Source: Gammaproteobacteria bacterium
GTDB taxonomy: Bacteria > Pseudomonadota > Gammaproteobacteria > Pseudomonadales > Cellvibrionaceae
DNA length: 44,599 bases
Reading direction: 5' to 3'
NCBI GenBank assembly: GCA_022600975.1
Contig: JAHZJJ010000049.1
Location: forward strand, 1 to 44,599
Both the position numbers and the translations under genes were made by a program. The number at the start of each line of letters is the position of its first letter. The first letter of the stretch is position 1. Below the pieces are notes generated by a model that was not told the DNA's origin, searched no databases, and saw only the letters and a list, made by a program, of their open reading frames with translations. This document shows, piece by piece, positions 25,935 through 36,578 of the stretch.

Positions 25935-26405
25935 ATGAGACCATTTTCATCGTTATTTTTGATCATGCCCCTTCTCGAGCTGTGGGTTTTGATTATTGTT
26001 GGTCAAAAAATAGGCGCCTTATGGACGATTGGCCTGGTATTGTTGACCACGTTTTTGGGTTTGATTTTGCTGCGCTGGCAAGGTATCTCCACGCTGAAGC
26101 GGGCTCAGCAAAAAATGCGCAGCGGCGAGACACCTGCACGGGAAATAGCCGAGGGGATGTTTTTGACGATGGGTGGCACGTTACTAGTGATTCCTGGTTT
26201 TATTACCGACGCCATTGGTTTTGTCTGCTTGATCCCCGGCGTGCGCCGATTGTTGTTTGGTCGCCTATTGCGGGGCTTTGCAACAATGCGCAATTCTAAT
26301 GCAGCTAAAACTGGTGGGGCTGAACGCGATGTGATCGAGGGGGATTTTTCCCGGGAGTCTGATCGAGGCCGCGAGAACAAAAAGAATATTGAACCAGATA
26401 AATAG
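25935..26405 (+). CDS. fxsA: FxsA family membrane protein
   Basis: A small inner-membrane protein of 156 residues with about three to four hydrophobic segments (LFLIMPLLELWVLIIVGQKI; WTIGLVLLTTFLGLILLRWQG; GGTLLVIPGFITDAIGFVCL) and a charged tail. In E. coli, overproduced FxsA (SuzA) relieves F-plasmid exclusion of phage T7 by binding PifA. Its native role is unclear. fxsA directly upstream of groES is a conserved gammaproteobacterial arrangement, which supports the call. Confidence 0.92.
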   Translation: MRPFSSLFLIMPLLELWVLIIVGQKIGALWTIGLVLLTTFLGLILLRWQGISTLKRAQQKMRSGETPAREIAEGMFLTMGGTLLVIPGFITDAIGFVCLIPGVRRLLFGRLLRGFATMRNSNAAKTGGAERDVIEGDFSRESDRGRENKKNIEPDK

Positions 26406-26466
26406 TGAGCAGCTTGCCGTCACTTCGGGTCTCACCGCAAATACTAAAATTTTTTGCAGGTAACTA

Positions 26467-26494
26467 TTGAAATCACTTTTTTTCGCCCTCAGAT
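26467..26494 (+). promoter_or_regulatory. candidate sigma-32 heat-shock promoter of groESL
   Basis: TTGAAA (26467-26472), 13 bases, then CCCTCAGAT (26486-26494). This fits the sigma-32 pattern (CTTGAAA, 13-15 bases, CCCCATNT) with a few mismatches. It lies about 100 bases before the groES start. Assignment is by pattern only. Confidence 0.5.
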
Positions 26495-26596
26495 AGAGAG
26501 CACCCCAAGATTTTGCTCCGCTTTTGATTCTGGGCTGGGGCACAGGCTTAGTGCCTTTATATTTAGAACCTAAATGACCTAATGGAGAAAAAATCC

Positions 26597-26890
26597 ATGA
26601 AAATTCGTCCTTTAAACGACCGTGTGGTAGTTCGCCGGCAGGAAGAAGAATCCAAGACTGCTGGTGGAATTGTGCTGCCAGGTGCAGCCAAGGAAAAGCC
26701 AAACCAGGGTGAAGTACTTGCCATCGGTGCAGGCAAGCAGTTAGACAATGGTGACGTGCGTGCCTTGACTGTAAAAGTGGGAGATACGGTGGTTTTCGGT
26801 CGCTATGCCGATAGCAATACCCTCAAAGTTGATGGCGAAGAGCTGATCATTATGAGCGAAAGCGATATCTACGGCGTGCTGGAAGGCTAA
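26597..26890 (+). CDS. groES: co-chaperonin GroES
   Basis: The 97-residue 10-kDa lid of the GroEL folding cage. It starts [20 protein letters not shown], and the mobile loop [18 protein letters not shown] that binds GroEL is intact. [14 protein letters not shown] and the terminal [11 protein letters not shown] are typical. The ATG at 26597 fits all GroES proteins and has GGAG upstream; a longer frame from 26582 adds five residues and is rejected. groEL follows after 53 bases. Confidence 0.98.
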   Translation: MKIRPLNDRVVVRRQEEESKTAGGIVLPGAAKEKPNQGEVLAIGAGKQLDNGDVRALTVKVGDTVVFGRYADSNTLKVDGEELIIMSESDIYGVLEG

Positions 26891-26925
26891 GCCATCACTG
26901 CTAACCCATCTGTCAATAAGATTAG

Positions 26926-28593
<1,668 letters not shown>

Positions 28594-28660
28594 GACGGCT
28601 GCTCCAAGTTGGTATTCGCGCCGTAAACGCTGGATACCGACTGGCTTTATGCTAAATCTG

Positions 28661-28692
28661 ATGCCGGGTTGCAACTGTAACCCGGCATTTTT
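28661..28692 (+). terminator. groESL intrinsic terminator
   Basis: ATGCCGGGTT (28661-28670) is exactly complementary to AACCCGGCAT (28679-28688), with an 8-nt loop and a following T run to 28692. It is 67 bases after the groEL stop. Confidence 0.9.
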
Positions 28693-28714
28693 ATGCCTGC
28701 TAGTATAAGGCGGC

Positions 28715-28787
28715 CACGAATTTTTAAAATTCGCCATGCACACCAATGACTTACACAACTTTTGCGCGCTCAACTGCGGTTTCTAGG
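28715..28787 (+). repeat. dispersed repeat, copy D (right half only)
   Basis: From about 28715 (GAATTTTTAAAATTCGCC) to TTTCTAGG at 28787 it matches the right half of copies B and E. No left end is present. The abrupt start just past the groESL terminator suggests a truncation. Confidence 0.8.
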
Positions 28788-28968
28788 ATGATGGTGAATT
28801 TGGATAAAACCGTGTTTGTTGTCTCAGTCAGCAGGCCTTTAGAGGCCGGTGCAAGTGTATTTATAGTGATAAAGTATGGTGTAGACAGTAGTGGAACTGT
28901 TAGACCGTTATTTTAGAGCCCTCCAAAAGCAGTAGCAATCAACCATGAGAGGTTACTAGCTTAGCTCC

Positions 28969-29287
28969 ATGCACAAAATGCCACTTAAATTCATCCGCAG
29001 TTTTTTTGATCTACTGGCAGGCCTTGCTGTTATTGTGTATTTTTCTTCTCATCCGTGGGTTGGTGCCTGCAGGTTTTATGCCTGCCTAGCCAGTGGCAAG
29101 CTGTATGATTTTTGTCACGTCGATAGTAGCAGTGCTCAGTTACTTGGGTTGTTTAAAAAGAATATTGCCTACGGGCACCACTAGGCATCTTTTCAGATTC
29201 CACATCGACATGATCCTGAGGCTGGTAAGGGTTTTACCGACAATCATTGTATATTTTCTGCTACTGGCTTTACGTTACCACCCATAG
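28969..29287 (+). pseudogene. possible frameshifted remnant of a small membrane protein (DUF2946-like?)
   Basis: Two overlapping short frames cover this stretch: 28969-29184 (71 codons, hydrophobic start SFFDLLAGLAVIVYF) and 29093-29287 (64 codons). A third reading around 29058 gives LVPAGFMPA, a phrase typical of DUF2946 proteins, then a stop. This looks like a disrupted gene of that type, but the evidence is short and could be chance. It stands just upstream of a Met- and His-rich outer-membrane protein. Confidence 0.25.
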
Positions 29288-29516
29288 AAATAACATTGTT
29301 GTTCGCCGTTGATAACATGGCGGGAAAAGTTGGGGTTTTGTTTGCGGCAGGCGTTTTTTGTCGCGCTTATTTTCAGTCTCCCGGTCGCGCACCCCCCTTA
29401 TGTTTCTCGTTAGAGTAAGCTGATGGAGTGACTTCTGCCTGCTGGTGAGAAAGCTGGTGCAGGCATATTGTAACTCGTGAGCCGTTGGGCCGCGGTCTTA
29501 TTTAAGGGGAAAATCA

Positions 29517-30575
29517 ATGGAAATTAATACTACTATAACCAATATAAAACTGAAAAAATATTTAACCGCCGCGGCAGTTGGCTTGTGTACGCAAGGTGCT
29601 TTAGCATACGATAAGTTATTTCAAAATGAATTTACTCCAGGTTATCTGCCGGAAGGACATGCTCCGGCCGGAGTTATGAGTGATCACCTGCATAGGCAGG
29701 GTGAGTGGATGTTGGGATATCGTTTGCAGCGTACGGATTATTCTAGTTTGTATAGAGGCTCAAAAAAAAGTGACGCTATGGCACTGAGCATGGCAGGTTA
29801 TTCGGTGATGCCCAGTAAAATGCGTATGGAAATGCAAATGCTGGATATCATGTATGGGTGGTCAAATAACCTTACACTCATACTCATGCCACAAACTATG
29901 CAAATGGATATGATTATGACAGCAATTGATGGGGGTCATGGAGGTCATGGAGGTCATGAGCATAGTGTATCCGGTGTGGGTGATACAATTTTCGGCGGAT
30001 TAGTACGCCTTGCAGATAACCAGGGCTACCGGCTGCATGCTACTTTGGCTGCCAGTGCACCCACGGGGTCCGTAGCTGAAAAAAATGCCGATGGCAGTTT
30101 TATGCCCTATGGCATGCAGTTGGGAACGGGCACTTGGGATTTGCTGCCTTCGCTGACCTATAGTAGCGCCCGTGAGCAACTTAGTTGGGGGGCACAACTT
30201 TCTGCACGCTTACCACTGGAGGAGAAAAATGAGTCTGGCTATCAAGTCGGAGAAAAATTCTCTGTTACTGCCTGGAGTGCTTATCGAGTGGTGGATTGGG
30301 CCAGTGTTTCCCTGCGCCTCGATTATAGTAAGGAGGGTGATATCAACGGCCATTATAATGGTCCCCATAATCACAGCAGCCCAGCGGAGCTTCAACCTAA
30401 TTATGGCGGAGAGTTAATTAATGCAGCAGTCGGAGCTAATTTTGTGGTCCAGGGGGGGGTATTTGCCGGAGTGCGCTTGGGTGTAGAGTGGGTGAGCAGT
30501 CTATCTGCAGATTACAATGGATTTCAGTTGGCGCAAGATGATGGGCTAAATATGAGTCTGTCTTACTCTTTTTAG
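29517..30575 (+). CDS. Met/His-rich outer-membrane transporter-like protein
   Basis: A 352-residue predicted outer-membrane barrel with a signal peptide ending near GLCTQGALA. The early part is rich in Met (MPSKMRMEMQMLDIMYG; LILMPQTMQMDMIM), followed by a GGHGGHGGHEH loop. Strand-like segments lead to a terminal NMSLSYSF with C-terminal Phe. It resembles proteins annotated only as transporter that often occur near copper-handling genes; the Met and His content would suit metal binding, which is an inference. No copper gene is beside it here. The ATG at 29517 has AAGGGGAAA upstream. Confidence 0.75.
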   Translation: MEINTTITNIKLKKYLTAAAVGLCTQGALAYDKLFQNEFTPGYLPEGHAPAGVMSDHLHRQGEWMLGYRLQRTDYSSLYRGSKKSDAMALSMAGYSVMPSKMRMEMQMLDIMYGWSNNLTLILMPQTMQMDMIMTAIDGGHGGHGGHEHSVSGVGDTIFGGLVRLADNQGYRLHATLAASAPTGSVAEKNADGSFMPYGMQLGTGTWDLLPSLTYSSAREQLSWGAQLSARLPLEEKNESGYQVGEKFSVTAWSAYRVVDWASVSLRLDYSKEGDINGHYNGPHNHSSPAELQPNYGGELINAAVGANFVVQGGVFAGVRLGVEWVSSLSADYNGFQLAQDDGLNMSLSYSF

Positions 30576-30602
30576 TTCCTTACAGGAAAGCGTAACTTTT
30601 TC

Positions 30603-30636
30603 AAAACACGCCAGCCTGTATAGGTTGGCGTGTTTT
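30603..30636. terminator. bidirectional terminator between convergent genes
   Basis: AAAACACGCCAGCC (30603-30616) pairs with GGTTGGCGTGTTTT (30623-30636) with one G-U, 6-nt loop, A run on one side and T run on the other. It serves both the plus-strand barrel gene and the minus-strand gene at 30675-31235. Confidence 0.88.
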
Positions 30637-30674
30637 GCTGTAAGCGCGATAATATATCGAGACTCAGGTAACGA

Positions 30675-31235
30675 TTAAAAGCGGTAGCTGAGATTGAGCG
30701 TCAATGTACGCAGATGGCCGAGGTCAAATTCTGAAACTCGGCCTACATCGTTGTAGTTATACTCAATAGAAGTATCTAAGCTTCGGGTCCATCGAAAGCG
30801 GTAACCGATCCCAGCATTCCAATAATAATCGTGACCATCGCGATTTACTTTTAAGTCGACGCCTCGGCGCCGAACACTATCTACCTTAAAGTCACCATAG
30901 TTCCAACCCAGCATCCAGTACAGGCATTGCACATCACAGTGAAGGGTGAAATCCACCTTAAAGCCAATGCCATATTGATTCACTCTGACACTGCCATCAT
31001 CAAACCGAGTGTAGCGTAAATCCATTCGCCATAATCCCTGGTTGGGCGTAACGCCAATACTGGCATAGGCAGTAAAGTCGATTTCTTTATTAATTTGCAA
31101 CTCACCGGAGCCGACACCTAGGGTGCCGATCAGATGGTAATCACAATTAAGAAAACCCTCAATGGGATTATTCCATTGAGCAACAGAGGTGGTACTATAA
31201 AAAGTTAATATTAGCAAAAAAAACAACTTTTTCAT
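30675..31235 (-). CDS. small secreted or outer-membrane beta-barrel protein
   Basis: About 186 residues. The signal peptide MKKLFFLLILTFYSTTSVAQ is followed by alternating strands (LRYTRFDDGSVRVNQYGIGF; DYYWNAGIGYRFRWTRSLDT; LRTLTLNLSYRF) that end in aromatic Phe, as in small outer-membrane barrels. No specific family is recognised. The ATG at 31235 has an AGGGAG ribosome site; an upstream in-frame start at 31391 would put a second hydrophobic segment before the signal and is less likely. Confidence 0.78.
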   Translation of the reverse strand: MKKLFFLLILTFYSTTSVAQWNNPIEGFLNCDYHLIGTLGVGSGELQINKEIDFTAYASIGVTPNQGLWRMDLRYTRFDDGSVRVNQYGIGFKVDFTLHCDVQCLYWMLGWNYGDFKVDSVRRRGVDLKVNRDGHDYYWNAGIGYRFRWTRSLDTSIEYNYNDVGRVSEFDLGHLRTLTLNLSYRF

Positions 31236-31785
31236 TTTATTCTCCCTCAGTTTATTTGTCTTTTCATAATACAGATAAATTTTCTGGTCGATTAAAAAAA
31301 TGATTAATATAGTTAAATGTGCGCCAATAATTACTTTTAATATCTCGTAACGAGTTTTGTGTTGAAACAAAGTAATATCGGCTTCCACCAATTTTTATGC
31401 ATTGCTGTCAATAAGTTAGAATGCCAATGGTGTCATAAAAAACAGGTTGTTGTATATTTAGCGCTCAAAAACACAATATGTGAGCTATAACAGAGCACAG
31501 CATGGTGATTATCCTTGTTGCATTAATAGTTATCTTTCAAGGGTAGTCGGAATTTTATTGCTCGCCACAAATGACTACAGAAACGTCGATTACTGCACGG
31601 GAGTGAGCTGTAAATTAAATAGAGCTATAGCGCGCTTTAAGCTTTTTTGATCTTACTGGATAGATATGCAAGCCTAGTTAGATTAAAGTTTATGAACTAT
31701 CTTTTATTTCAATTTAATAATTAAAAAAATAGCACCTTGAATAACTGCCTGTACTGAAAGGCACACGCTAACTTTATAGGAAAAC
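31236..31785. other. 550-bp AT-rich intergenic stretch
   Basis: Between two divergent genes. It is strongly AT-rich near both ends, as expected for promoters, but I find no confident sigma or regulator site, no RNA gene and no repeat copy. Confidence 0.5.
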
Positions 31786-33195
31786 TTGACGCTTATGTCT
31801 CTGCATAGCAAAAAAAAATTGTCGCGCTCGGCCAATAGTAATATAAAAGATGTGGATATTTTTGCCTCTGACGCTACAGCTCAAAGCTTGCCCCGCTATA
31901 GCATACCCGCAAGAGGTACCAGGGCAGAGGTAAGCTATCAATTGGTGCGTGATGAGTTATTTATGGATGGAAACTCGCGCCAAAATCTTGCCACTTTTTG
32001 CACCACCTGGGTGGAACCGCAAGTACACCGGCTGATGGAGGATTGTATTGGCAAGAATATGATCGACAAAGATGAATATCCACAGGCTGCGGAAATTGAA
32101 TCCCGTTGTGTGCACATGCTTGGAAATTTGTGGAATTCACCTACAGCGGACAATGCCGTGGGCTGCTCTACCACAGGCTCTTCCGAAGCCGCAATGCTCG
32201 GTGGCTTGGCATTAAAATGGCAATGGCGTAAGCGTTGCCAAACTGCGGGTACAGATACCAGTAGACCTAACTTGATTTGTGGACCGGTGCAGGTGTGCTG
32301 GCACAAGTTTGCTCGTTACTTCGATGTGGAGCTTCGAGAAATACCTCTGGATGATGATGAGGTGTGTCTCAATCCCGATAAAATTGTGCACTATGCCGAT
32401 GAAAATACGATCGGTGTCGTGGCTACGCTCGGGGTAACCTTTACCTGTGTTTACGAACCGGTTGCGGCTATTGCCCAAGCTTTGGATCGATTACAACAGG
32501 AGAAGGCACTCGACATCCCTATCCATGTGGACGCTGCCAGTGGTGGCTTTGTGGCGCCTTTTATTCAGCCAGAGATCATTTGGGATTTTCGTATTGAACG
32601 GGTTAAGTCTATCAATACCTCGGGCCATAAATACGGTCTGGCGCCGCTGGGCGTAGGGTGGGCGATATGGCGCGATGCGCAGGAGTTACCCGAGGAATTG
32701 ATATTTAAAGTGGATTATTTGGGTGGAGAAATGCCCACATTTGCACTTAACTTCAGCCGTCCGGGGGGAGAAATTATTGCGCAATATTACAATTTTATTC
32801 GTCTGGGGTTTGAAGGTTATCGGGCGGTGCAGCAACATTGCGCTGAAAATGCCCAATGGTTGGCTGAGAAAATCAGTGGTCTTGGCCCTTTCGAGGTATT
32901 TTATGACGGCAATGGAGGGCTGCCAGCAATCAGTTATACATTAAAGCCGGGTAATTGGGGCTTTAACCTCTATGACCTTTCAGATCGTGTGCGCATGCGT
33001 GGCTGGCAAATTGCCTCTTATCCACTTCCGAAGCACCGTCATGACTGTGTGATTCAGAGAATAATGGTTCGTCATGGAGTGAGCCGAGATATGCTTGCAC
33101 TATTACTTGAAGATATACAGCGTGCGATAAATTACTTACAACAACATCCCGTGTCTCATTCGGCGAGTCAGCCAAGCTTTAGCCACGCAAGGTAA
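31786..33195 (+). CDS. glutamate decarboxylase, GadA/GadB type
   Basis: A PLP enzyme that converts glutamate to GABA and consumes a proton. The 469 residues parallel E. coli GadB (466): [41 protein letters not shown], then HVDAASGG (D249) and the PLP lysine K282 in NTSGHKYG. The start is a TTG at 31786 (AGGA 5 bases before) or the ATG at 31795 (same site too distant); the protein differs by three residues. No GadC antiporter gene is adjacent, so a role in classical acid resistance is not shown. Confidence 0.93.
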   Translation: MTLMSLHSKKKLSRSANSNIKDVDIFASDATAQSLPRYSIPARGTRAEVSYQLVRDELFMDGNSRQNLATFCTTWVEPQVHRLMEDCIGKNMIDKDEYPQAAEIESRCVHMLGNLWNSPTADNAVGCSTTGSSEAAMLGGLALKWQWRKRCQTAGTDTSRPNLICGPVQVCWHKFARYFDVELREIPLDDDEVCLNPDKIVHYADENTIGVVATLGVTFTCVYEPVAAIAQALDRLQQEKALDIPIHVDAASGGFVAPFIQPEIIWDFRIERVKSINTSGHKYGLAPLGVGWAIWRDAQELPEELIFKVDYLGGEMPTFALNFSRPGGEIIAQYYNFIRLGFEGYRAVQQHCAENAQWLAEKISGLGPFEVFYDGNGGLPAISYTLKPGNWGFNLYDLSDRVRMRGWQIASYPLPKHRHDCVIQRIMVRHGVSRDMLALLLEDIQRAINYLQQHPVSHSASQPSFSHAR

Positions 33196-33372
33196 CACCG
33201 CGCAACTTCGATAAAATTGCGACTGTGATAAGGCACTTGGCCTATTATATCGGCCGTTGTAATGGCTGTGAAAGAGAGCGAAGCGATGGACAGGAAGATT
33301 ACCGTTAACACATAGGGGTTGGCTGTGGCTTTATAAATTAGATTGAAAAAGGTAATAGCTTGTTTGCATACT

Positions 33373-34062
33373 TTAGGCTCCCATCACGTTGGTGCTGAGA
33401 TGACCTGTTTTAAGGTAGAGAGTCACACCTTTCGCACCAGCAATAAATTCTGGGTATCTGCCCACCGGAAGGCGTATCCAGCTGTCTTGCAAGTAGGATT
33501 GCTTGGCAGTTGTCAGCTCTCCGGCAAGCACAAGCAATTCGGCACCATCCACTGCATCGGCAAACAGCGTTTCTCCTGGCCTCAAACGATGTAAGCTCAC
33601 CTGTTCATCTTCATTCGAGAATAGCAAGCAAACCTCACGATCATTCTGTTGTTGCCAAAGCAATGGATCGTTGGTATTAATGCGAACTTGATGGTTTTCG
33701 CTTTGCTTCATCTGCCAGAGTTTGACAAAGATAATAGCGCCTTTGCTACTAGAAGGCTGATGGCTTGAGCCCGGCGGACTACGCAGGTACCAACCAGCTG
33801 GGTAATGTTGATTTTCTTCAGAGAAAGTACCGGATAACACGAGGATTTCCTCTCCGCCGGGATGATGATGGCGAGGGAAGTAGCAATCAGGCGCGTAGCG
33901 CACGATGCTGGTAGCACGAGCGCTTTCTCCGCCCAGGCGATCCAGCATCACACGTTCGACGCCAATTTGAGGAGAGGGAACCCAACGGAACTGATCGGGG
34001 GTCACGATGGCACAACGTGAAAAATCTGCGTTGATTGTGGTAGTCGCTTTCGTTTTTTGCAA
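33373..34062 (-). CDS. double-cupin protein, ChrR-like
   Basis: About 229 residues with two cupin-like halves. The first carries the metal-type motif YFPRHHHPGGEEILVLSGTF and AGWYLRSPPGSSHQPSSSKG, as in the C-terminal cupin of ChrR anti-sigma factors; the second (LRPGETLFADAVDGAELLVLAGEL) lacks the histidines. ChrR's N-terminal zinc anti-sigma domain and an adjacent sigma factor are absent. The start is taken as TTG 34062 because GAAGGAG (34071-34077) sits 8 bases before it; the longer frame to 34209 begins with un-cupin-like sequence. Confidence 0.78.
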   Translation of the reverse strand: MQKTKATTTINADFSRCAIVTPDQFRWVPSPQIGVERVMLDRLGGESARATSIVRYAPDCYFPRHHHPGGEEILVLSGTFSEENQHYPAGWYLRSPPGSSHQPSSSKGAIIFVKLWQMKQSENHQVRINTNDPLLWQQQNDREVCLLFSNEDEQVSLHRLRPGETLFADAVDGAELLVLAGELTTAKQSYLQDSWIRLPVGRYPEFIAGAKGVTLYLKTGHLSTNVMGA

Positions 34063-34070
34063 TATTCTAG

Positions 34071-34077
34071 CTCCTTC
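34071..34077 (-). promoter_or_regulatory. ribosome binding site deciding the cupin start
   Basis: GAAGGAG on the minus strand, 8 bases before the TTG at 34062. The ATG at 34209 and other upstream candidates lack any such site. Confidence 0.7.
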
Positions 34078-34254
34078 AGTTGAGGTTGAAGGCCTTGATA
34101 CACCTAGCATTAAGTTCAAGGCAGTGACACCGGGTTTGATAAAGAAACCCACTGCTATTTTATTGATCCTAACTTGCAATACTTCAAGGGCACAGACTAT
34201 TTTTAACATTATGAATTGAATCGCGCCGCTGCGGGAGGGGTATTTTTTGTCAAC

Positions 34255-34410
34255 TTAAGTTTTGACGTTCACAGCGTTTGCATCGAGCAGGGCGGGATGG
34301 CCCCTTGTGGGGCACGCATGTGTATGCGTTTCTGTATGCTCTTCACGGTCACCCCAGTCAAAAGAAGTCATCTCCATTCGGCGCCCGACCTGAATTCCAA
34401 AACTTGAGTT
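34255..34410. other. GC-rich intergenic block with recurring-looking sequence
   Basis: This block is clearly richer in GC than its flanks and contains GGCCCCTTGTGGGGC, a small hairpin. Its minus-strand frame reads HTETHTHACPTRGHPALLD, a phrase I recall from many short hypothetical proteins in proteobacterial genomes. It may be a widespread intergenic repeat rather than a gene. That resemblance is from memory and unverified. Confidence 0.3.
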
Positions 34411-34594
34411 GTTCAGGGAGATGGTACATTTTTTGTCAGTGATAATTCTCCTCGGCAAGGGATTTTGCTTTGGTGGCTGATAGGGCCTTAATCTTTGTGG
34501 CGGTTTCAATAATGTTAGAGTATTTCCGCAAAGAGTCTTGGGTTTCACTAAAAGTTCATGTCGAGCGACACGCATCAAGAAAAGTTCCGTCCTG

Positions 34595-34636
34595 TGATCA
34601 ATTAAAATTAAAATAATTTTTAATTTTAATTGATCA
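34595..34636. repeat. perfect 19-bp AT-rich hairpin with 4-nt loop
   Basis: TGATCAATTAAAATTAAAA (34595-34613) and 34618-34636 are exact reverse complements around TAAT. It lies in the interval 34063-34879 between divergent genes, about 245 bases before the GlpQ start. No gene ends here, so it is not an obvious terminator; a cruciform or regulator site is possible. The rest of the interval is very AT-rich, especially 34741-34815. Confidence 0.75.
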
Positions 34637-34879
34637 AATTCGATGAATGATTTATTGAGTTTCACGTACCCACTAAATAGTATTTACAAGGTTATGCTGT
34701 CTTATAAACACGCAAGCGCGCGATCTATAAGGTAACGGTTACAATTTTAAGAAAAAATTATTTCACTTTCTATAAAAATTAAAAAATTTTTTAAAAAAAG
34801 ATAATAATGGTAGATTAATTTTCTGCAGGTCAATATAGTGCATCTAGTATCTATTCAGAGATCAAAAAAGGAGAACAAA

Positions 34880-35869
34880 ATGCTGTACTTTCGCGCTATA
34901 ACATTATCCTTGGGGCTGTTGCTCAGCCAAGTTTTGATGGCACACCCTGACATTATTGCTCACCGGGGTGCTTCTGGCTACCTACCAGAGCACACCTTGG
35001 AGGCTGCGACGTTAGCTTTTGCACAGGGGGCTGATTATATTGAGCAGGATCTGGTATTAAGCCAAGATCTTGTGCCTGTAGTGTTGCATGACATTCACTT
35101 GGATACAGTAACAGACGTTGCTCTGAAGTTCCCTAGTCGTAAACGTGAGGACGGGCGTTTTTATGCGTTTGACTTCACCCTTGCAGAACTGAAAACTCTA
35201 AAAGTACATGAGCGCACTGATCAGAAAGGTTATCCGGTTTTTCCCTATCGCTATCAGGGTAAAGGTGGTTTTACTATAGCCACTTTTGAAGAACAGATAG
35301 AGCTAATTACTCAGCTTAATCGCCAGTTTGGAAAAAGTATTGGCCTGTTTCCAGAAATAAAATCTCCTGCATGGCACAAACAGGAGGGTGCAGATATTAC
35401 CACAATTGTATTCAATCTATTGCGCAAATATCAGCTCGATGATGCCAGCAAAAAAATCTATGTACAATGCTTTGATTTTTCCGAAATCAAACGTATGCGA
35501 AAAAAACTGGGAGCTAAAGTAAAGCTAGTTCAGCTAATTGGTGAGAATAATCCAAATGAGCCAACGGATTATGAATATTTGCAAACGCCTGAGGGGTTGA
35601 AAAAAGTAGCTAAATTTGCTCAGGGTATAGGCCCGGGAATAGGGCAGCTAGTTAACCTTAAAAAAAGGCGAGTCAAAAAGCTTGCAAAAAATGCCAAAGA
35701 GGCCGGTTTGTTGATTTACCCTTATACTTTCCGTCGCGACGCGTTGCCAGCGGGCATCAGTGAAGTTGAGCTATTAGATATATTATTTAAACGGGTAAAG
35801 GTGGGTGGAGTATTCAGTGATTTTCCCGATTCTGTTGTTGAATATTTACAATCTGACACGGTGTACTAA
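34880..35869 (+). CDS. glpQ: periplasmic glycerophosphodiester phosphodiesterase
   Basis: Hydrolyses glycerophosphodiesters to glycerol-3-phosphate and an alcohol, in the periplasm. It begins with a signal peptide MLYFRAITLSLGLLLSQVLMA, then the GDPD motif IIAHRGASGYLPEHTLEA with the catalytic His and HRG, and EQDLVLSQDLVPVVLHDIHL with metal and catalytic acidic residues. The 329 residues and inserted segments match GlpQ rather than cytoplasmic UgpQ. The ATG at 34880 has AAAGGAG upstream; a frame from 34838 is longer without support. Confidence 0.92.
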   Translation: MLYFRAITLSLGLLLSQVLMAHPDIIAHRGASGYLPEHTLEAATLAFAQGADYIEQDLVLSQDLVPVVLHDIHLDTVTDVALKFPSRKREDGRFYAFDFTLAELKTLKVHERTDQKGYPVFPYRYQGKGGFTIATFEEQIELITQLNRQFGKSIGLFPEIKSPAWHKQEGADITTIVFNLLRKYQLDDASKKIYVQCFDFSEIKRMRKKLGAKVKLVQLIGENNPNEPTDYEYLQTPEGLKKVAKFAQGIGPGIGQLVNLKKRRVKKLAKNAKEAGLLIYPYTFRRDALPAGISEVELLDILFKRVKVGGVFSDFPDSVVEYLQSDTVY

Positions 35870-36048
35870 AAATTACAGAGTAATTTTCGATTATATGGCA
35901 AGGAATGTGCCGTTTTACTAAGTTGAAGCGGTATGGTTTGAGCCTGTTTGACGTGCGCTAATGTCATACATAGTTTTAAGTTTTTATTGACAGAGACCAT
36001 TGTTTGGCGGTACTAGTAGTATTTGTAAATGTTTTAGAGGCTTAAGTA

Positions 36049-36558
36049 ATGAGATTGGAAACAGAGCGTCTGGTCATCGAGCATCTGACAACTGCTGATG
36101 CCGAGTTTATCCTGGCGTTGCTAAATGATGAAGCTTTTATAGCGAATATTGGAGATAAGCAGGTGCGCACTAAAGAGCAGGCTATTCAGCATCTTGAAGA
36201 TGTTCCCATCCGTAGTTATAGGCAGCATGGTTTTGGTGCTTATAAGGTGTGTGAGAAATCTACCGAGAAGTTAATTGGTACATGTGGCTTGCTAAAGCGT
36301 GAAAATTTATCGGATGTGGATATCGGCTACGCTTTTCTGCCCGCAGCAAGGGGCAAGGGCTATGGGTTTGAGGCGTCAAAGCGGGTGCTGCAGCACGCGG
36401 TTGAGGATTTTGGGCTGCGGCGAATAGTGGCCTTGATTGCACCACATAATCAGGGCTCCATCAGATTGGTAGAAAAGCTAGGTTTGAGCTATGAGCGATT
36501 GTACCGTATGCCCTCTGAAGAAAAGTCCATTTGCCTTTACGGTGGTTCAATAGCTTAA
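36049..36558 (+). CDS. GNAT-family N-acetyltransferase, RimJ/RimL type
   Basis: A 169-residue acetyltransferase using acetyl-CoA. It starts MRLETERLVIEHLTTADAEF, the typical RimJ/RimL opening. The acetyl-CoA loop is ARGKGYGFEASKRVLQHAVE, followed by RRIVALIAPHNQGSIRLVEKLG. The acceptor (protein N-terminus or small molecule) is unknown. The start follows a modest AGG-containing site. It converges with the hydrolase gene 20 bases away. Confidence 0.88.
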   Translation: MRLETERLVIEHLTTADAEFILALLNDEAFIANIGDKQVRTKEQAIQHLEDVPIRSYRQHGFGAYKVCEKSTEKLIGTCGLLKRENLSDVDIGYAFLPAARGKGYGFEASKRVLQHAVEDFGLRRIVALIAPHNQGSIRLVEKLGLSYERLYRMPSEEKSICLYGGSIA

Positions 36559-36578
36559 GGAGGGCCACAACTTTTCGA

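Noticed and set aside
26265..26702. A 145-codon minus-strand frame across fxsA and groES
   Set aside because: It is antisense to two confidently identified genes.
34255..34665. A 136-codon minus-strand frame
   Set aside because: Low-complexity start across the AT palindrome and no conserved domain; treated as an intergenic element instead.
34803..34880. A longer start for glpQ at 34838
   Set aside because: The ATG at 34880 has a strong ribosome site and begins a proper signal peptide.
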